From the NCBI RefSeq assembly GCF_038502225.1, contig NC_091323.1, forward strand, positions 27,864,845 through 27,928,844: a stretch of DNA of 64,000 nt, written 5' to 3'. Shown piece by piece: positions 10,514 to 21,784 of the stretch. Position 1 is the first letter of the stretch. The number at the start of each line of letters is the position of its first letter. The notes under the pieces were generated by a model. The model was given only the letters and a program-made list of their open reading frames with translations, did no database searches and had not been told where the DNA came from. Made by a program: the position numbers and the translations under genes. The DNA is from Cherax quadricarinatus (taxonomy: Eukaryota > Arthropoda > Malacostraca > Decapoda > Parastacidae).

Positions 10514-10575
10514 CTGGAACATGTTCCAGTAGCCTCCAGGACTGAGCCTTATCAGACTTAATAAGGTTCAGTCCT
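10514..10575. other. Two adjacent inverted repeats
   Basis: CTGGAACATGTTCCAG (10514-10529) is a perfect 16-bp palindrome. AGGACTGAGCCTTAT (10538-10552) pairs with ATAAGGTTCAGTCCT (10561-10575) with one mismatch and an 8-nt loop. No function is evident. Confidence 0.7.
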
Positions 10576-10579
10576 GAGT

Positions 10580-11535
10580 AAGGTGTCTAAAATAAAGATT
10601 TGCTCTGTTTTATGTCTTTAGAGCCACTCTTCAGTTTGCTGCCCCAGTCACCAGTCATTCCTCTTGCAATGCGATAGTTCATAAGCGTAATGTCGTTAAC
10701 GTAACTATCAGTGATGTGAGAGTATTGCTGTGGTTTATGTGTTGTGTGTGTTGGCACATGTATATTAAAATATGCTATAACACCTGCGTATGAGCGTGTG
10801 TTTCAAGCTAAGGTAATCAGGTCACGGAGAGTGGCAAGTGTGTGTATGTGGTGTGTCATCCACTGGTATACCACAGTCTCTGCTCTCCCAGGAAGCAGTC
10901 GTCCTCCAGATAACAAGTGCGTTTTCCAACGTGTTACAGTGAGTTTATATTAATATGATCTTAGGCCAGACCAAAATAAATTATTAGTTATTCTGGGTTA
11001 TTTATGGTTAGGTTAGGCTAACCAGACCTCACCTTAGGAATGGTACATCGCACCCACTATCACATCAGTAAATTAACACTGACTTAAAATTTTGGAAATA
11101 CCTTGGCTCATAAAATGAAGCATTTTACTAAAATTGGTAATGCTGTTCCCTGCGGGCCTTGTTTGTAGGAAAAAAAAAATCTTCGATTACCTGATAGTGT
11201 TCGTCTCTATAAACCGGAGTCACAGTGAATGAGAGGAACTACACCAAAATCACTTTATGTATTCTCTAATATCAGCATGCGCTACTGGAGAATTGTATTT
11301 TATTTTCTTATAGTGCTACCTAGGACCTCTCTCAATAATCTAAATGCTACTTCTCTGGCTCTTCACCTTCATATTTCCAATTTGCCATACTGATTCTTCA
11401 GTTATGCATTGTGAATACTTTTAATTTTGTTAGACACTTTGAAGGTTTTAGACAGTGTAAATCAATGTCATATAGTGTATAATATTTTAGCCTGGTTACT
11501 TGGAGAAAGTATATAATAAATTTATTTTGGAGATG
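10580..11535. other. No gene recognised
   Basis: AT-rich, apparently unique DNA. GGTTAGGTTAGG near 11007 is only two telomere-like units and is not meaningful. Confidence 0.5.
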
Positions 11536-11539
11536 CGTG

Positions 11540-11566
11540 TTATATATATATATATATATATATATA

Positions 11567-11642
<76 letters not shown>

Positions 11643-11650
11643 TATATATT
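11540..11650. repeat. (TA)n microsatellite
   Basis: About 105 bp of alternating TA, broken twice by a TAG. Confidence 0.97.
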
Positions 11651-11951
11651 TGCTGGGCTTAAACATAATAAACCAATCAGACTGACCTCTTTACCCCTGA
11701 GCCACACGGTCACTCCTGTGAGGTCCAAGTTGACAGTGACCTGGACTCCTTCACCCTCTGTAAGAAATACAAGAGCTAATGACGGGTGTTTTCCTTATTG
11801 TATCTTAGTGTTATCAAAGGAAAATGAAAGCCTCATTCGTCATTTACAGTGTACAGACGTAGGGAACCTCGTGAACTTTTACGGGAATCCATTCGTGTGG
11901 TTTCCTTGATGGGATTTTTAAAGGAGGCACCGGCTGTTGTTTTTTTAACTA

Positions 11952-12118
11952 ATGATTATTATCATGGGGAGCGCTAAACCCTTAGGGATTACACAGTCAG
12001 CGCCTAGGGGGGGGGGGATGGAAGGCATTCCGGCTCAGTTCGGGAAACTGGAGCACAGATCCAATTACCTAGATTAAGAGCCCCTCACCAGCGTCAAGGA
12101 ACATCCTTCGAGGGGTTG
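11952..12118 (+). repeat. Repeat-B, fullest copy
   Basis: ATTATCATGGGGAGCGCTAA, ACCCTTAGGGATTACACAGT, a G-run, then AACTGGAGCACAGATCCAAT and AAGAGCCCCTCACCAGCGTC to CATCCTTCGAGGGG. It defines the family; other copies are at 1091, 3305, 13925 (minus), 20212 (minus) and 50390 (minus). No ORF and no clear pol III boxes. Confidence 0.8.
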
Positions 12119-12154
12119 AACTAATTATGAGTGATTTCATTTGTTGTTAGTGGG

Positions 12155-12159
<5 letters not shown>

Positions 12160-12216
<57 letters not shown>
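12160..12216. repeat. (TA)n microsatellite
   Basis: About 55 bp of uninterrupted TA dinucleotides. Confidence 0.97.
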
Positions 12217-12219
<3 letters not shown>

Positions 12220-12444
12220 GCGAAATACAGAGCAAGTCTTATTTTAGACGACGTATCCCTCTGAATTAAGATTAATTAAATCCTGATAAAACAGAAACCC
12301 CAACGAAACCTAGAATAAGAGGCGTACACAGTAATACATGTCCTTTCATCCTTATTTAAATGTGTTTGCTAATGTGTTGTTTTGCGGTAAGCGAGGAATG
12401 TCCGTTTCTCAAGTTTATAACGTCTCATCCGCCTCTCCATCTTT

Positions 12445-12661
<217 letters not shown>

Positions 12662-13034
12662 CAAAAATCTAGACCCTGGATGTATTCTCAAAGGATTTAC
12701 ATGTGAGCTGCAGCAGCAAGTGAAAAGAGCATTTTGGGGAGAAAAAGAAAAAAAGTCTAGAGGGGAGAGAATAAAGCCAAACGACAGTGAACTAAACATG
12801 GCAGTGAATAATAAATAGCAGGATGGGGCTTATGCAAATCAGAAGTGTCTGTCTGTGAGAAATACAAAGTGAATAAACTGAAAACAGTGGAAAGAGACAG
12901 CGGGCCCAGCAACACCCACCGCCAGGTGCAGAGTAAACTTTTATCGTGACACCATTTCGCCATGTTTAGTACTACACAGAGCAAAACGTGGTGGTTGTAA
13001 ATCTTGTTTTGCACCAGCGTCTTTTTTTTAGTAG

Positions 13035-13121
13035 TGTGGGCAATACGCCGTTATATGCAACACCTTGCAGCTGTGCCTGGGCTGCAGCGCCGCCAAACAC
13101 TGCTTGTCGCGAGGGTGCAAG
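13035..13121 (+). CDS. Candidate Cys-rich exon, function unknown
   Basis: An 87-nt segment (29 codons, phase 0 both sides) lies between a T-run acceptor (CTTTTTTTTAGTAG ending at 13034) and the donor AAG then GTGAGA (donor at 13122). The peptide has six cysteines spaced C-x6-C-x5-C-x2-C-x5-C-x4-C and includes LCLGCSAAKHCLSRGCK. Such spacing could belong to a small disulfide-bonded extracellular module, but I do not recognise the family. The other two frames are also partly open, so a chance reading cannot be excluded. No partner exon has been found. Confidence 0.3.
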
Positions 13122-13313
13122 GTGAGAGTAAGTCTTACACAGCGAGACCTCACCATTGAAAAAAATATTGTCCACTACTATGGTTCTCAGTATAACTGAT
13201 TCGCGAAATCCTAATAAGACGATTGCAAACAAACCACGGAACGAGTGGTTCATTCTCAATGTAGGTTTGGAGGGCACACATAACCTGCACGCACGAGACT
13301 GTTTAGGAATACA

Positions 13314-13415
13314 TTTTGGTCCGACTTGGACCACTGACTAGTCACTAGTCAGTGGTCAAGTCGGACCGAAATTTATTCATAAGTTCAAGTATCTTACGTG
13401 TGGGTTATTTGTGTA
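13314..13415. mobile_element. FB4-family fold-back element
   Basis: TTTTGGTCCGACTTGGACCA + CTGACTAGT at 13314-13342 is inverted at 13344-13372 with one substitution and one indel. The right flank TGTGGGTTATTTGTGTATTC and CAGTCACGATATT match the right end of the element at 28017-28380. Confidence 0.85.
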
Positions 13416-13689
13416 TTCCAGTCACGATATTCTTTTTTTTTTTATTCTTTAAAAGTGGAGGACGTTTGGAAACGAAACTGAAGGGCACAAAAAACTTTTC
13501 ACTCAAAAAAATCAGACGTTGATAATAATTGAGAAACAAAATTGAAAATATCAATCCCTACATTGTGATTCTACTCAGTTCAAAATAGGTACTGTAACAA
13601 GAAAGAGAATATATATGAAATTGACACAAAAGGAAGGCTAGCACGACAAGCTCCTTGATCGTTATCCCACATAGCAACAGATCATACAA

Positions 13690-13805
13690 TGGAAGAACAC
13701 TGCAGCAGGCCTACTGGCTCAAGCTAGGCAGATCTCCCTCGAATGCAACCTCTTCTCAGCCATATATGTGTCCAACATGTCATTAATTTACCCAGGAAGT
13801 CAGCT
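13690..13805 (-). repeat. Repeat-C copy
   Basis: CACTGCAGCAGGCCTACTGG then CTCAAGCTAGGCAGATCTCC matches the inverted copy at 1771-1860, including the downstream CATTAATTTACC. Confidence 0.6.
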
Positions 13806-13852
13806 TCAACGTACTTTACCTGACTCTTCACGTCACTACGTTCACTATCTAT

Positions 13853-13907
13853 AATACATACATACATATATATATATACACACACACACATACATACATA
13901 CATACAT
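13853..13907. repeat. Compound CATA/TA/CA microsatellite
   Basis: (CATA)n, (TA)n, (CA)n and (CATA)n in succession over about 55 bp. Confidence 0.9.
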
Positions 13908-13924
13908 GCCCTCTCTTCTTCATG

Positions 13925-14062
13925 TCCCTTCTAGGAGGGAGGAGATGGGGAGGGTTCCTTGATGCTGTTGACGGACTTTTAATCCGAGGATCTGGCTTTC
14001 TCTTCCCTCGGATCGAAACTGATTACCTCCCATAACCAGGCGTTGTACGACCCTGAATATAA
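13925..14062 (-). repeat. Diverged repeat-B copy
   Basis: On the minus strand GTACAACGCCTGGTTATGGG, then TTTCGATCCGAGGGAAGAGA and CAGCATCAAGGAACCCTCCC follow the repeat-B order (ACAGCGCCTGG, GGGGAAC..AG, CATCAAGGAACC). It supplies the last codons of the ORF that starts at 14568. Confidence 0.55.
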
Positions 14063-14568
14063 AAAATAATCTGTAATGTCCAATAGGTATATACATAATT
14101 GTTACCATTGATTGTTACTTGTCTTGGTGTTGCTGTTGTTGCTTGATATTTCTTCCTTCTTTGCCCTGATGGTTTTATTTCTGGTTCTTGGTTGATGGGT
14201 TGCTGTGCCTGTTCCGAAATTTCTTTGAGTTGATTGGCTATTTGTTCTGGTTGATTTGTTGGTTTTCCTAAATGTTGACTTATCTTCTCAATTTCAGGTT
14301 TGAATGTCTTTTTAGATTCATTTCTTTCTTGGTATTGTTGAAGTGTGTCCAGTGATTGTTGTGCTGCTTGGTTCATGGAGGTGGTGGTGCCAAGGTGGGT
14401 AATGGTGGTGGCTGCAGGGTGGGTAGTAGTGGTTACTGGTTGAGTGGTGGTGGTGGTGTCTTGGTGGGTGGTTGTTGCTGGGTGGGCGGCCACCCATCCC
14501 TTGTTAGGGCAGCACATGATCACTAGCACCATTATAGAACATCTTTTGGTGCTACGTAGACAACACAT
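14023..14568 (-). CDS. Candidate secreted Thr-rich protein or its first exon
   Basis: A non-repetitive 181-codon ORF. The N-terminus has basic residues, then a short hydrophobic stretch (residues 11-20, CSIMVLVIMC), as in a signal peptide. Residues about 31-67 are Thr-rich (TTTTTQPVTTTTHPAATT), typical of mucin-type O-glycosylated linkers. Residues 68-150 are Gln/Glu/Lys-rich and probably helical (QQSLDTLQQYQERNESKKTF, then EQIANQLKEISEQAQQ). The start ATG at 14568 has A at -3. The final codons read into a repeat-B copy, and a TTTTTTATATTCAG acceptor-like string occurs near 14065, so the true reading may leave this frame by splicing before the stop. No family recognised. Charged, varied composition argues against pure chance, but transcription evidence is lacking. 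Confidence 0.35.
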   Translation of the reverse strand: MCCLRSTKRCSIMVLVIMCCPNKGWVAAHPATTTHQDTTTTTQPVTTTTHPAATTITHLGTTTSMNQAAQQSLDTLQQYQERNESKKTFKPEIEKISQHLGKPTNQPEQIANQLKEISEQAQQPINQEPEIKPSGQRRKKYQATTATPRQVTINGNNYVYTYWTLQIIFYIQGRTTPGYGR

Positions 14569-14569
14569 T

Positions 14570-16395
14570 ATTTCTTGATATACGGCCGAATTGAGTCATA
14601 TATTAGGGCTGAAACTAGTTAAGTCAACTATAACGTTCTTGCTTCTTGATTAGAACTATAACGGAGCAACTAGATTTGTTTTCAGTTGTAAGTAATTACC
14701 AATTGTTGTTTCTTATGAATATAAATTCGCTGATATGGTAATACCGCTATTTTAATGTAGTATGTCTCATTTATAGGCACAGTAGTTGAACATTGTTAAG
14801 CTGAATTTTACGTACTTAAATATTGTACTGTTCTGATCACTGAGATTAAATACCAGCCTCTAAAATACACACTGAATTTTCACTTTGAGATATAGAAAAC
14901 GTTGTGAAATTTACTTTGGCACTATAAATATTACACTTCAGCTGTACACATGATTTTTAGATTTGTCTGAAGTATTTATCACACCATTTTGAACGGACTA
15001 CCCGCACTTGTTGTAAGAAATATCACTTGTTCAAGTTCTGTGAAACGTTGAAAGAGAAACGTAAACAAAGAGCTGGTACTCTGGTCACACTTGCCTGGTA
15101 GAGAAGACGACTTGGGATTTTCCAGTTTCTTTCCTCATAAGAACAGGAGAGAATTCAAGGTGTACTGAACATAAAAAATGTTTCGGTAAGCAGTTATATT
15201 TTAAAGAAGTCAAAAGTAGTTGATGATGCCATTGTTCGCAAGTGTAATATATATATATATATATTTTTTAATTTGTTAGCTCAATATTTTTAAATCAGTT
15301 GTTTCTCCAGAGAGTATGAACGAAGAGTTGAGTGATCAATATTGTTAGACTTTCCTGGTTGCCAGCTCAATTGCCGGACTCCCTGAGGCACTTCAGGTTT
15401 TCCCTATTTTTACCTCTATATTGAAAAAGAAGGGAACAGAGTTATCTCAAAGGTGTTTTAAATGTTTAGGTTGATAGAAGAGCACCACGAAAAGTGGACA
15501 GGTCAGGAAGATTCCGAGAGAGAGACTGTGACGAAAGGAATCAAAAGAGGTAATCAAGGCAATGGCCAACGCGAGGGGTAGGTGAAGCAGCAAAGACCAA
15601 AACCAAGAATAATAGATATTATGTTCTATAAGGTGGTATTACAACCCAGGAGTCCAAATGGCCTGTTATCCTGGGTGTAAAGGGAGAAAAATAAACACAG
15701 CAGAAAAGTTTTGACTTATATTATCCTTCACCAATTTTAGAACAGCAATATGTACACTATATACACTATGTACAGTGATAGGTATTAGTGTACTCCACGG
15801 TAAGCAAGGCAGAATAGAAGCCACAAGAGAGCAGACCGTGCTTCAACCAGCTCTAGAATGGGAATGACAAAGGCAGATAGGAGAGTGGTACCCACATAAC
15901 CTCTGCGATTGCCAAAACCATCTTCTTATTGGCTGGAACCTGGTTACTAGTTGAACGACGGGGCCCCATCGTCAACTCTTAGTCACCTGGTTAGCTGGTT
16001 GGGGAAAATAGCCTGTAAATGAGGGTGTGTACATGCGCCGAATAAAGGTTACGTACTCTTTGCATGCCACAGGCGGTATGTTCACTCAACAGGATGAGTG
16101 ACGTTGCCCAGCAAACTCACTTCTCGGGGCAAATTCTAATTTAAATATAGCAACAGAGCTAAAATATCTCATCAGTAACATTTTTTCTTTTAATTTTAGC
16201 ATTTACTCGATTGGTACTATCCTGTCTTCTGAGTGGGTGCTTGAAGACTGCCTCTACTACCTCTCTCTTTAATTAGCGTCTTCTTTATCCTTGCTCGTTG
16301 AAAATTTATATCCATCTGTTTCCTCGCGTTTTTACCTTTCTCGTGGAAATAGTCTGTGGATGAAATGGTGCATTGCTGAAAAGTACAAATACAAA
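14570..16395. other. Long stretch without recognised genes
   Basis: Mostly AT-rich, apparently unique DNA with a short (AT)n at 15248-15264. The block at 15620-16110 (ACAACCCAGGAGTCCAAATG onward) reads like non-coding element or LTR-type sequence, but only one copy is present, so I do not call it. Confidence 0.45.
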
Positions 16396-16399
16396 GGCA

Positions 16400-16442
16400 C
16401 AAGATGCAGGGCAAGCTTTTATTGGGAAAACGTTTCACTCTG
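16400..16442 (+). repeat. FB3-type arm remnant
   Basis: GGCAAGCTTTTATTGGGAAA + ACGTTTCACTCTG corresponds to the left arm of the fold-back element at 63090-63200. The opposite arm is missing. Confidence 0.6.
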
Positions 16443-16622
16443 TTGCATTTCTATTACCGGTGAACATTTTATAAATCATGATAACTCCCAGTTTAACCTC
16501 CTCCAGTGATGCGAGCTTCATATAATTCAGTCTTGCCTCATAATTAATACATTTCTTGTAATTTTTGTTTGTGTGCGAACTCAGGTGTGCTCATTATTTA
16601 TTAACATTTAATATAACGTGTG

Positions 16623-16641
16623 ATTTTTTTTTCAGGTGAGT
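16623..16641 (+). promoter_or_regulatory. Candidate recursive splice (ratchet) site
   Basis: A T-run followed by TTCAG directly abuts GTGAGT (CAG at 16633-16635, GTGAGT at 16636-16641). The juxtaposed acceptor and donor match the pattern known for recursive splice sites in long insect introns. No host transcript is established here. Confidence 0.4.
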
Positions 16642-16642
16642 A

Positions 16643-18760
16643 CTACAAACATTCATCTGTGAAGACTTACTGTAAGTACTGCATTATTTTTTTCACGGAA
16701 TATGAAACTCAACACAGACGATATAAACAGATAAACACGCTCGATTTGTTAAAAATAACACACGTCCGTCTGTCCACCATACCCAGTCCTTACACGTAAA
16801 CTCGTCTTTGTTATTTATTCTCAAACAAGGCGACGAGTAAGCAGCTTCATGTGTTAAGTTTGTTTATCTCGGGATGCCCAGCGTTGGCTCCAAGTTTCCT
16901 GGTGATAAATGTGTGCCACGACGCCCTCACAATACCAGCAGCATAAGCTCCTTTTGTGGGGCCCCCGGCGTCTGTGGTGTGGGTGGCCTGTTGACATAAC
17001 CTTGTGGCAGAATGTGGCCTGCGGGAGGGGAGGTGGGGAGGTGTCCGTGTCCTGGTGGTGGGGAAAGGACGTTTCGTGGTTGTGGTGGTAGCAGTGGAAA
17101 TTTGTGTCGTGATTAGTAATGGTGGGGAAAGATCTGTGTCGTGGTGACGATGGTGGAAAGGATCTGGTGGTAGTGATAGGGAAACGTACAGTATTGTATT
17201 TACTGTACACAGTGGGAACAAAAGCTGTTTCCTTGTTATACTCCATCACTCAGGATAGATTTCAGTGTTGAAATGTATCAGCCTGAGCTAAGAGACTTCA
17301 GTAGACACTACACTTGCTAGTATAATGTCCTGGTTGATACCTGGTTCCTGGTTCATTGCCAGGCTAAACGTCCAGCTGACTTGGTCACTAGATGAAGTTT
17401 GGACCTAATACGAGGGTGAATACACGACATGGATACGACACTATGACCAGAGCTATAGATTAAACACCTCATCTGCCTTTTCCAGTACCAAATATACCAG
17501 CACGTCCCAACCTGCCTTGCACAGATTATGAATGTTATCTATTTAATGAACAAGGTGATGAGAGAAATTAATTTTACCTGACCATTCAGGTGTATTGATT
17601 ATATGTATATATAACAGGAAAATATACTTGGAGAAAATGATATACAAATGTATAAGGGATAGAATTATGTATTATACTAATAATGAAATTATGGAAAATG
17701 CACAATTACTGGTGAGGTTCCACTTATACAAGGAAGGGAATAATAAAATGCTATATGATTTATTACACAACAATGAGAGACGAGATTACAAACTATACTG
17801 GTGAACCTCCATTCCTCTGTTGATCCACCTAGGGCCAAGCATTTGTCAGTATAGCTCGTCCACCATAATGATGGAGTAAAGAATTCTTGTATTACTTCCC
17901 TTCAAGTGGTCTGGTTGGGTTGGAACAACATCACATTGACTTGAACCAACTTTTGAATATAGCTTGACTTCACTGCTTTTGGCACCACCGCTGTTGTCCC
18001 TCGCTCCCCTCTGCTGCCGCTGACATTGCCACTGCAGTTGATGTTGCTACTGCCGCCGCTGATGTCTCCGTCATGTTATAGATTTTTCGCATGGATCATA
18101 TTATTAGCACATTTTCTTAAAAAAAAAAACTGTTGAATGACCGCAGTTTTAATGCTCTGTAAATTGCACATGTCACTGTGTGAGATGCAGACATGCATTC
18201 ATGTTCGGCAAATTTCTTCATTGTACACGTCGTTTTTTTATGTGATTCCTAACGTCAATTAAAAGTTCCCTATGATTTATGCTATTTTAGGTCATGGTAG
18301 TTTACGTAAATCTATAAAAACGTTTAATTTAATTAAAAATAAACTAAAAACTGACCACGATACGTCTGGCAGCGTGGCGTTTGGACAAACCCGGGTGTTG
18401 TAATGTTTGGAGGTGATGTTTGCATCATATTCTGTGTGCTCAACATTATAAGTCCTGGTATTCCTTCTTCAGATTTCCTTCTTGGTGTTGTCAGTCTGCC
18501 GGCTTCATGAGTGCACTGATCTCGGTACATCACCACACACTTGACGTTGACTATCTTGATGGTGTGGTGTGCCTTTTGCATCAACGTGTGCGTCACACAC
18601 CACTCTGTCAACAAGAGACACTCACTCTTCCAACTCTTGATAACATATGACAGAGCTTCTAACAGCCCCTTCGTTTCTATTTTTCCCTAACAGAGCAGAA
18701 ATTTAAGCTTTATCCTCTTTGTAGTTAAAATTAAGGCCACAATAAATTCAAATTTCCCCA
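16643..18760. other. Mostly featureless; two weak ORFs
   Basis: Contains an AT-rich plus-strand ORF at 17595-17804 (LLVRFHLYKEGNNKMLYDLL) and a minus-strand ORF at 18333-18614 (EWCVTHTLMQKAHHTIKIVN). The second is preceded by an acceptor-like TGTCTCTTGTTGACAG. Neither has a recognisable domain; either could be an exon or chance. A possible LINE-alpha tail scrap lies near 17340-17410. Confidence 0.35.
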
Positions 18761-18762
18761 CG

Positions 18763-18828
18763 GGCCTGGTCATGGACCGGGCCGCGGGGGCGTTGACCCC
18801 CGTAACCTCCTCCAGGTATACTCACTAC
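18763..18828 (+). pseudogene. LINE-alpha 3' terminus
   Basis: GGCCTGGTCATGGACCGGGC then CGCGGGGGCGTTGACCCCCG to CTCCTCCAGGTATACTC. Only the last 60 or so bp of the element remain, typical of severe 5' truncation. Confidence 0.85.
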
Positions 18829-18829
18829 T

Positions 18830-20105
18830 AGAGTTCCATACGAGAAGGAAACAAGAATATCAGCTATTTTCACGTAGGCGTCGTTACAAACGCTTCTTGA
18901 AAGGTCAGATAAGGAGGGTTTTATGGAAAGTTTAATAATAATTTGTTCCACTGAAGAGTTGTGAAATATAAGACTTTGGCTAAATTTGCTAGGGTAAACA
19001 AAAACTGTATCCCTGAGAAACTAATACTTAGCCAGAATTCCATGTCCAGGCATGAGTTACAGAACTGGCAAGTTGATTTAAAGGTCGTAACTCTGACAAG
19101 TATGTAGACAAAGAAATAAAGTGCGGAACATGCCTTTATTTTTAAGTTTCGCCCTGCCACTGAGTTTTAAAAGCTTTACGTAGAACGTTGCTTAAGAAAA
19201 GCTTGTTCTATATACTTACATCAGTGTCCACACAAGAGGCAAGTTATTGAGAACAAAACCTGTAGATGGTGATAAATAGAGATGTGACGTCATAGTTAGA
19301 GGCCAAAGATTCTATATCAGAATAACGTGAAGAGGAACTGGTGAGAAGAATGGCTTTTGTACTAAATGTATAAATAACATTGTTAAGAGGGGGGCTTCCC
19401 GATGTGGCTATGTTTGCTTCTTTGGTCGGGAAACCTGCGTTTTGTAAGGTCCTCGCCAAAAACGAGGCTTTACTTGCTCATTCAGGCTCTAAAGACACCA
19501 CCAGAACCAAGTATTTACTTAGTACCTAATGTCTGTAAAGTTTTATGGCTCGAGGTAATTGTCACAAAGAAACAATGTATAGGACAGATCACAAGAGAAA
19601 TAATAGCGTCATGAAGACTGGATTCAAATTTAGAGGTTGATAAGAATCCTGTGGCGACGTAGCTTTGCTAGATCTAGAATCGGCTATAGATCCATCAGAA
19701 TTTTACCTGATAAAAAGAAAACTGGCTGATTTACGTAAAATATTGTATCAGTATACCATAAGTAGTGTTCAAACTTGAGAAAATAATTGTACACGTCGCT
19801 TCTTAAGTTGTGGTTTGAAGGGGCACCACTAGAATCTATACGGCTGCTTGACGGGTCATTAAAGAGGGATCCATTCGAGAGTAGCAGTCACTGAGAACAC
19901 ACCACACCTCATAGTCAGTGCTAAAATCTTTCATTGATCATTAGAAAACAATATGATGTTCAGCAATGACAATTGTAAGCTTTTCCACTGTGATGAACAC
20001 AAAAACTGGAGCAATTACAAAACGCAAGAGAAATGCAGAAGTGAGAGTAACCAGACGATTTTACGCTTGAAGATCACAATAGAGTATGACAGCAGTACAA
20101 AAAAA
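18830..20105. other. No gene recognised
   Basis: AT-rich unique-looking DNA. The open frames on both strands lack exon signals or recognisable motifs. Confidence 0.45.
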
Positions 20106-20114
20106 ATTACAGTG

Positions 20115-20212
20115 TAGCCGGGCTGACAGTCACCTCATGGACACGGGATTGATCATCCGGACTGATAATCATCCCGGCTGACTGTCATCCTATGGGCACT
20201 GGATTGAGTACA
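20115..20212. repeat. Two-copy direct repeat
   Basis: CGGGCTGACAGTCACCTCAT + GGACACGGGATTGA is repeated about 50 bp later as CGGCTGACTGTCATCCTATG + GGCACTGGATTGA. Confidence 0.75.
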
Positions 20213-20285
20213 CTGAGAAACATCAGGCACCCTACCACCTTTACGGGTTTAGCGCTTCCCACTGGATATATAAAAAATAATGTTA
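20212..20285 (-). repeat. Repeat-B head
   Basis: CCACCTTTACGGGTTTAGCG + CTTCCCACTGG is the reverse complement of the family head (GGGAAGCGCTAAACCCGTA). Confidence 0.65.
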
Positions 20286-20514
20286 TCAAATATAATTTTT
20301 GGAATAAAGATACGTTGCCAGGAGGTAAACGCGCCATTGCCAAAGCTCAGGAGTGTAAAATCTTGGCTAACGCGTGGTAAGCGCAAGGCGTTATTTACAT
20401 GCATTAATTACCCGCTAAATATTGTGGCACAGGTTCAGAAGTGCGTGGAGCGGAATAATGTTATTGGGTGTTATCAGGTCTGGTTATCACAAGAAGGCAC
20501 GTCGTCCAGCCTCG

Positions 20515-20965
20515 GCAGGGCGCCCCTTCTCCCGGAGGTAGATGGGGAGGTCCTCTTTCAGGTGGGAGGATATGGAGGGATTTCCTTCAGGGGGCAGAAG
20601 ATAAGGATGCAGATTGAGAATCCTCTTCCAGGTTGCAAAAGAACTGGAGGTTCTCCATCAGGCAAGAAATGGAGATACCTCCTTTGGAGGCCGAAGATAG
20701 GATCGTCATTTCTAAGAACCAGGAGATAAAGATACCACCTTAAGGAGGCAGGAGATGGAAAGACCTCCTCCAGTAGTCAGTAGATAAGGGGAGTACCTTC
20801 TTCAGAAGGAGATAAGGCTGCGTCCTCCAGGGCCTTCAGGAGGGTTGAGCTAAGGTAATCTCCTCTAGGCACCAGAAGATGAACTGTTCTCCTCTAGAAG
20901 TCAGGAGTTAAGAAGACCTATACCTGGAGAGAGAGAGAGTTCCTGAAGGAAGGAGAAAAAAGACC
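20515..20965. repeat. Degenerate tandem repeat, unit about 40 bp
   Basis: Recurring blocks such as AGGCAGGAGATGGAAAGACC + TCCTCCAG (GGAG..AGAAGATA..CCTCC..CAGG) succeed each other with many indels. It appears to be an old array that has decayed. Confidence 0.6.
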
Positions 20966-20984
20966 TGCAAGAATAAATTAAGCG

Positions 20985-21225
20985 ACCACGACTCTTCAAC
21001 GCCCTCCCTTCATACATAAGTGGGATTACTAACGAGCCCCCTAGCCGTCTTCAAGAGGGAACTCGACAGATTCCTCAGAACAGTTCTTGATCAACCGGGT
21101 TGTGGTGCATAAGTTGGACTGCGGGCAGCGGGAACTAACAACATGATCGAGCAAGCCAACAACTGGAGTCCTGGAACCGTGCCGCGGGGGCGGTGGCTTC
21201 CGGAAGCGACTCCAAGTAAGCTAGA
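20985..21225 (+). pseudogene. LINE-alpha 3' end
   Basis: Encodes the decayed equivalent of RLFNSLPSSI...KRELDRYL, then the 3' non-coding end TGGAACCGTGCCGCGGGGGC. The frame breaks repeatedly. It matches the end of the copies at 21785-22680 and 52440-55100. Confidence 0.8.
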
Positions 21226-21339
21226 CAACCTGCTGGTCGACTATCTACGTGGTTAGCTAGTCAGCCAACTTACTTACTCTCCATGTGGTCAGTTAGTCAG
21301 TCACCTGGAGAGGTAATCAGTCAATTGCCTCCCGACCAG

Positions 21340-21480
21340 CTGGGTAACCAGTCGGTAAGCCGGCTTGATTGCTGGGCAGCCAGTCGGTAAGCCGGCTGGA
21401 GTGCTGGACAGACAGTCGGTAAACCGGCTTGATTGCTAGGCAGCCTGTCGGTAAGCCGGTTGGAGTGCTGGGCAGCCAGC
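21340..21480. repeat. 32-bp minisatellite, about 4 copies
   Basis: Unit CAGTCGGTAAGCCGGCTTGA + TTGCTGGGCAGC, alternating with a TGGAGTGC variant, so that a 64-bp pair may be the amplified form. Confidence 0.88.
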
Positions 21481-21784
21481 CAGCCAATGTTCCTACCCCT
21501 TTTGGAACACACTTGCCGAATTTGGTGTACCCGATTTTGAATGATGGGACCATAACACGCTATTGACAAGAAGGCTGGCATCTTACCCCTCTTCCTGCCT
21601 CTGTGGCCCTCACTCTTCATTTGATCTTCGCTTTTTTTTTTTTGTCTTACTCTTTATCCTTGTCTCTATCTTCTCTTCAACAGGTGTGAATAGGGTATAC
21701 AATGTAAATTAAACATTAGCACAGACCTTTGGGGTCTAACTGAGGTGGTTTAATTGAAAGGTTTAAAGGAGTGTAAACAGTGTA

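Noticed and set aside
11001..11020. Interstitial TTAGG telomere repeat
   Set aside because: Only two GGTTA units occur; expected by chance in AT-rich DNA.
15620..16110. Possible LTR of an LTR retrotransposon
   Set aside because: No second copy, no primer-binding site or polypurine tract, and no gag/pol sequence nearby.
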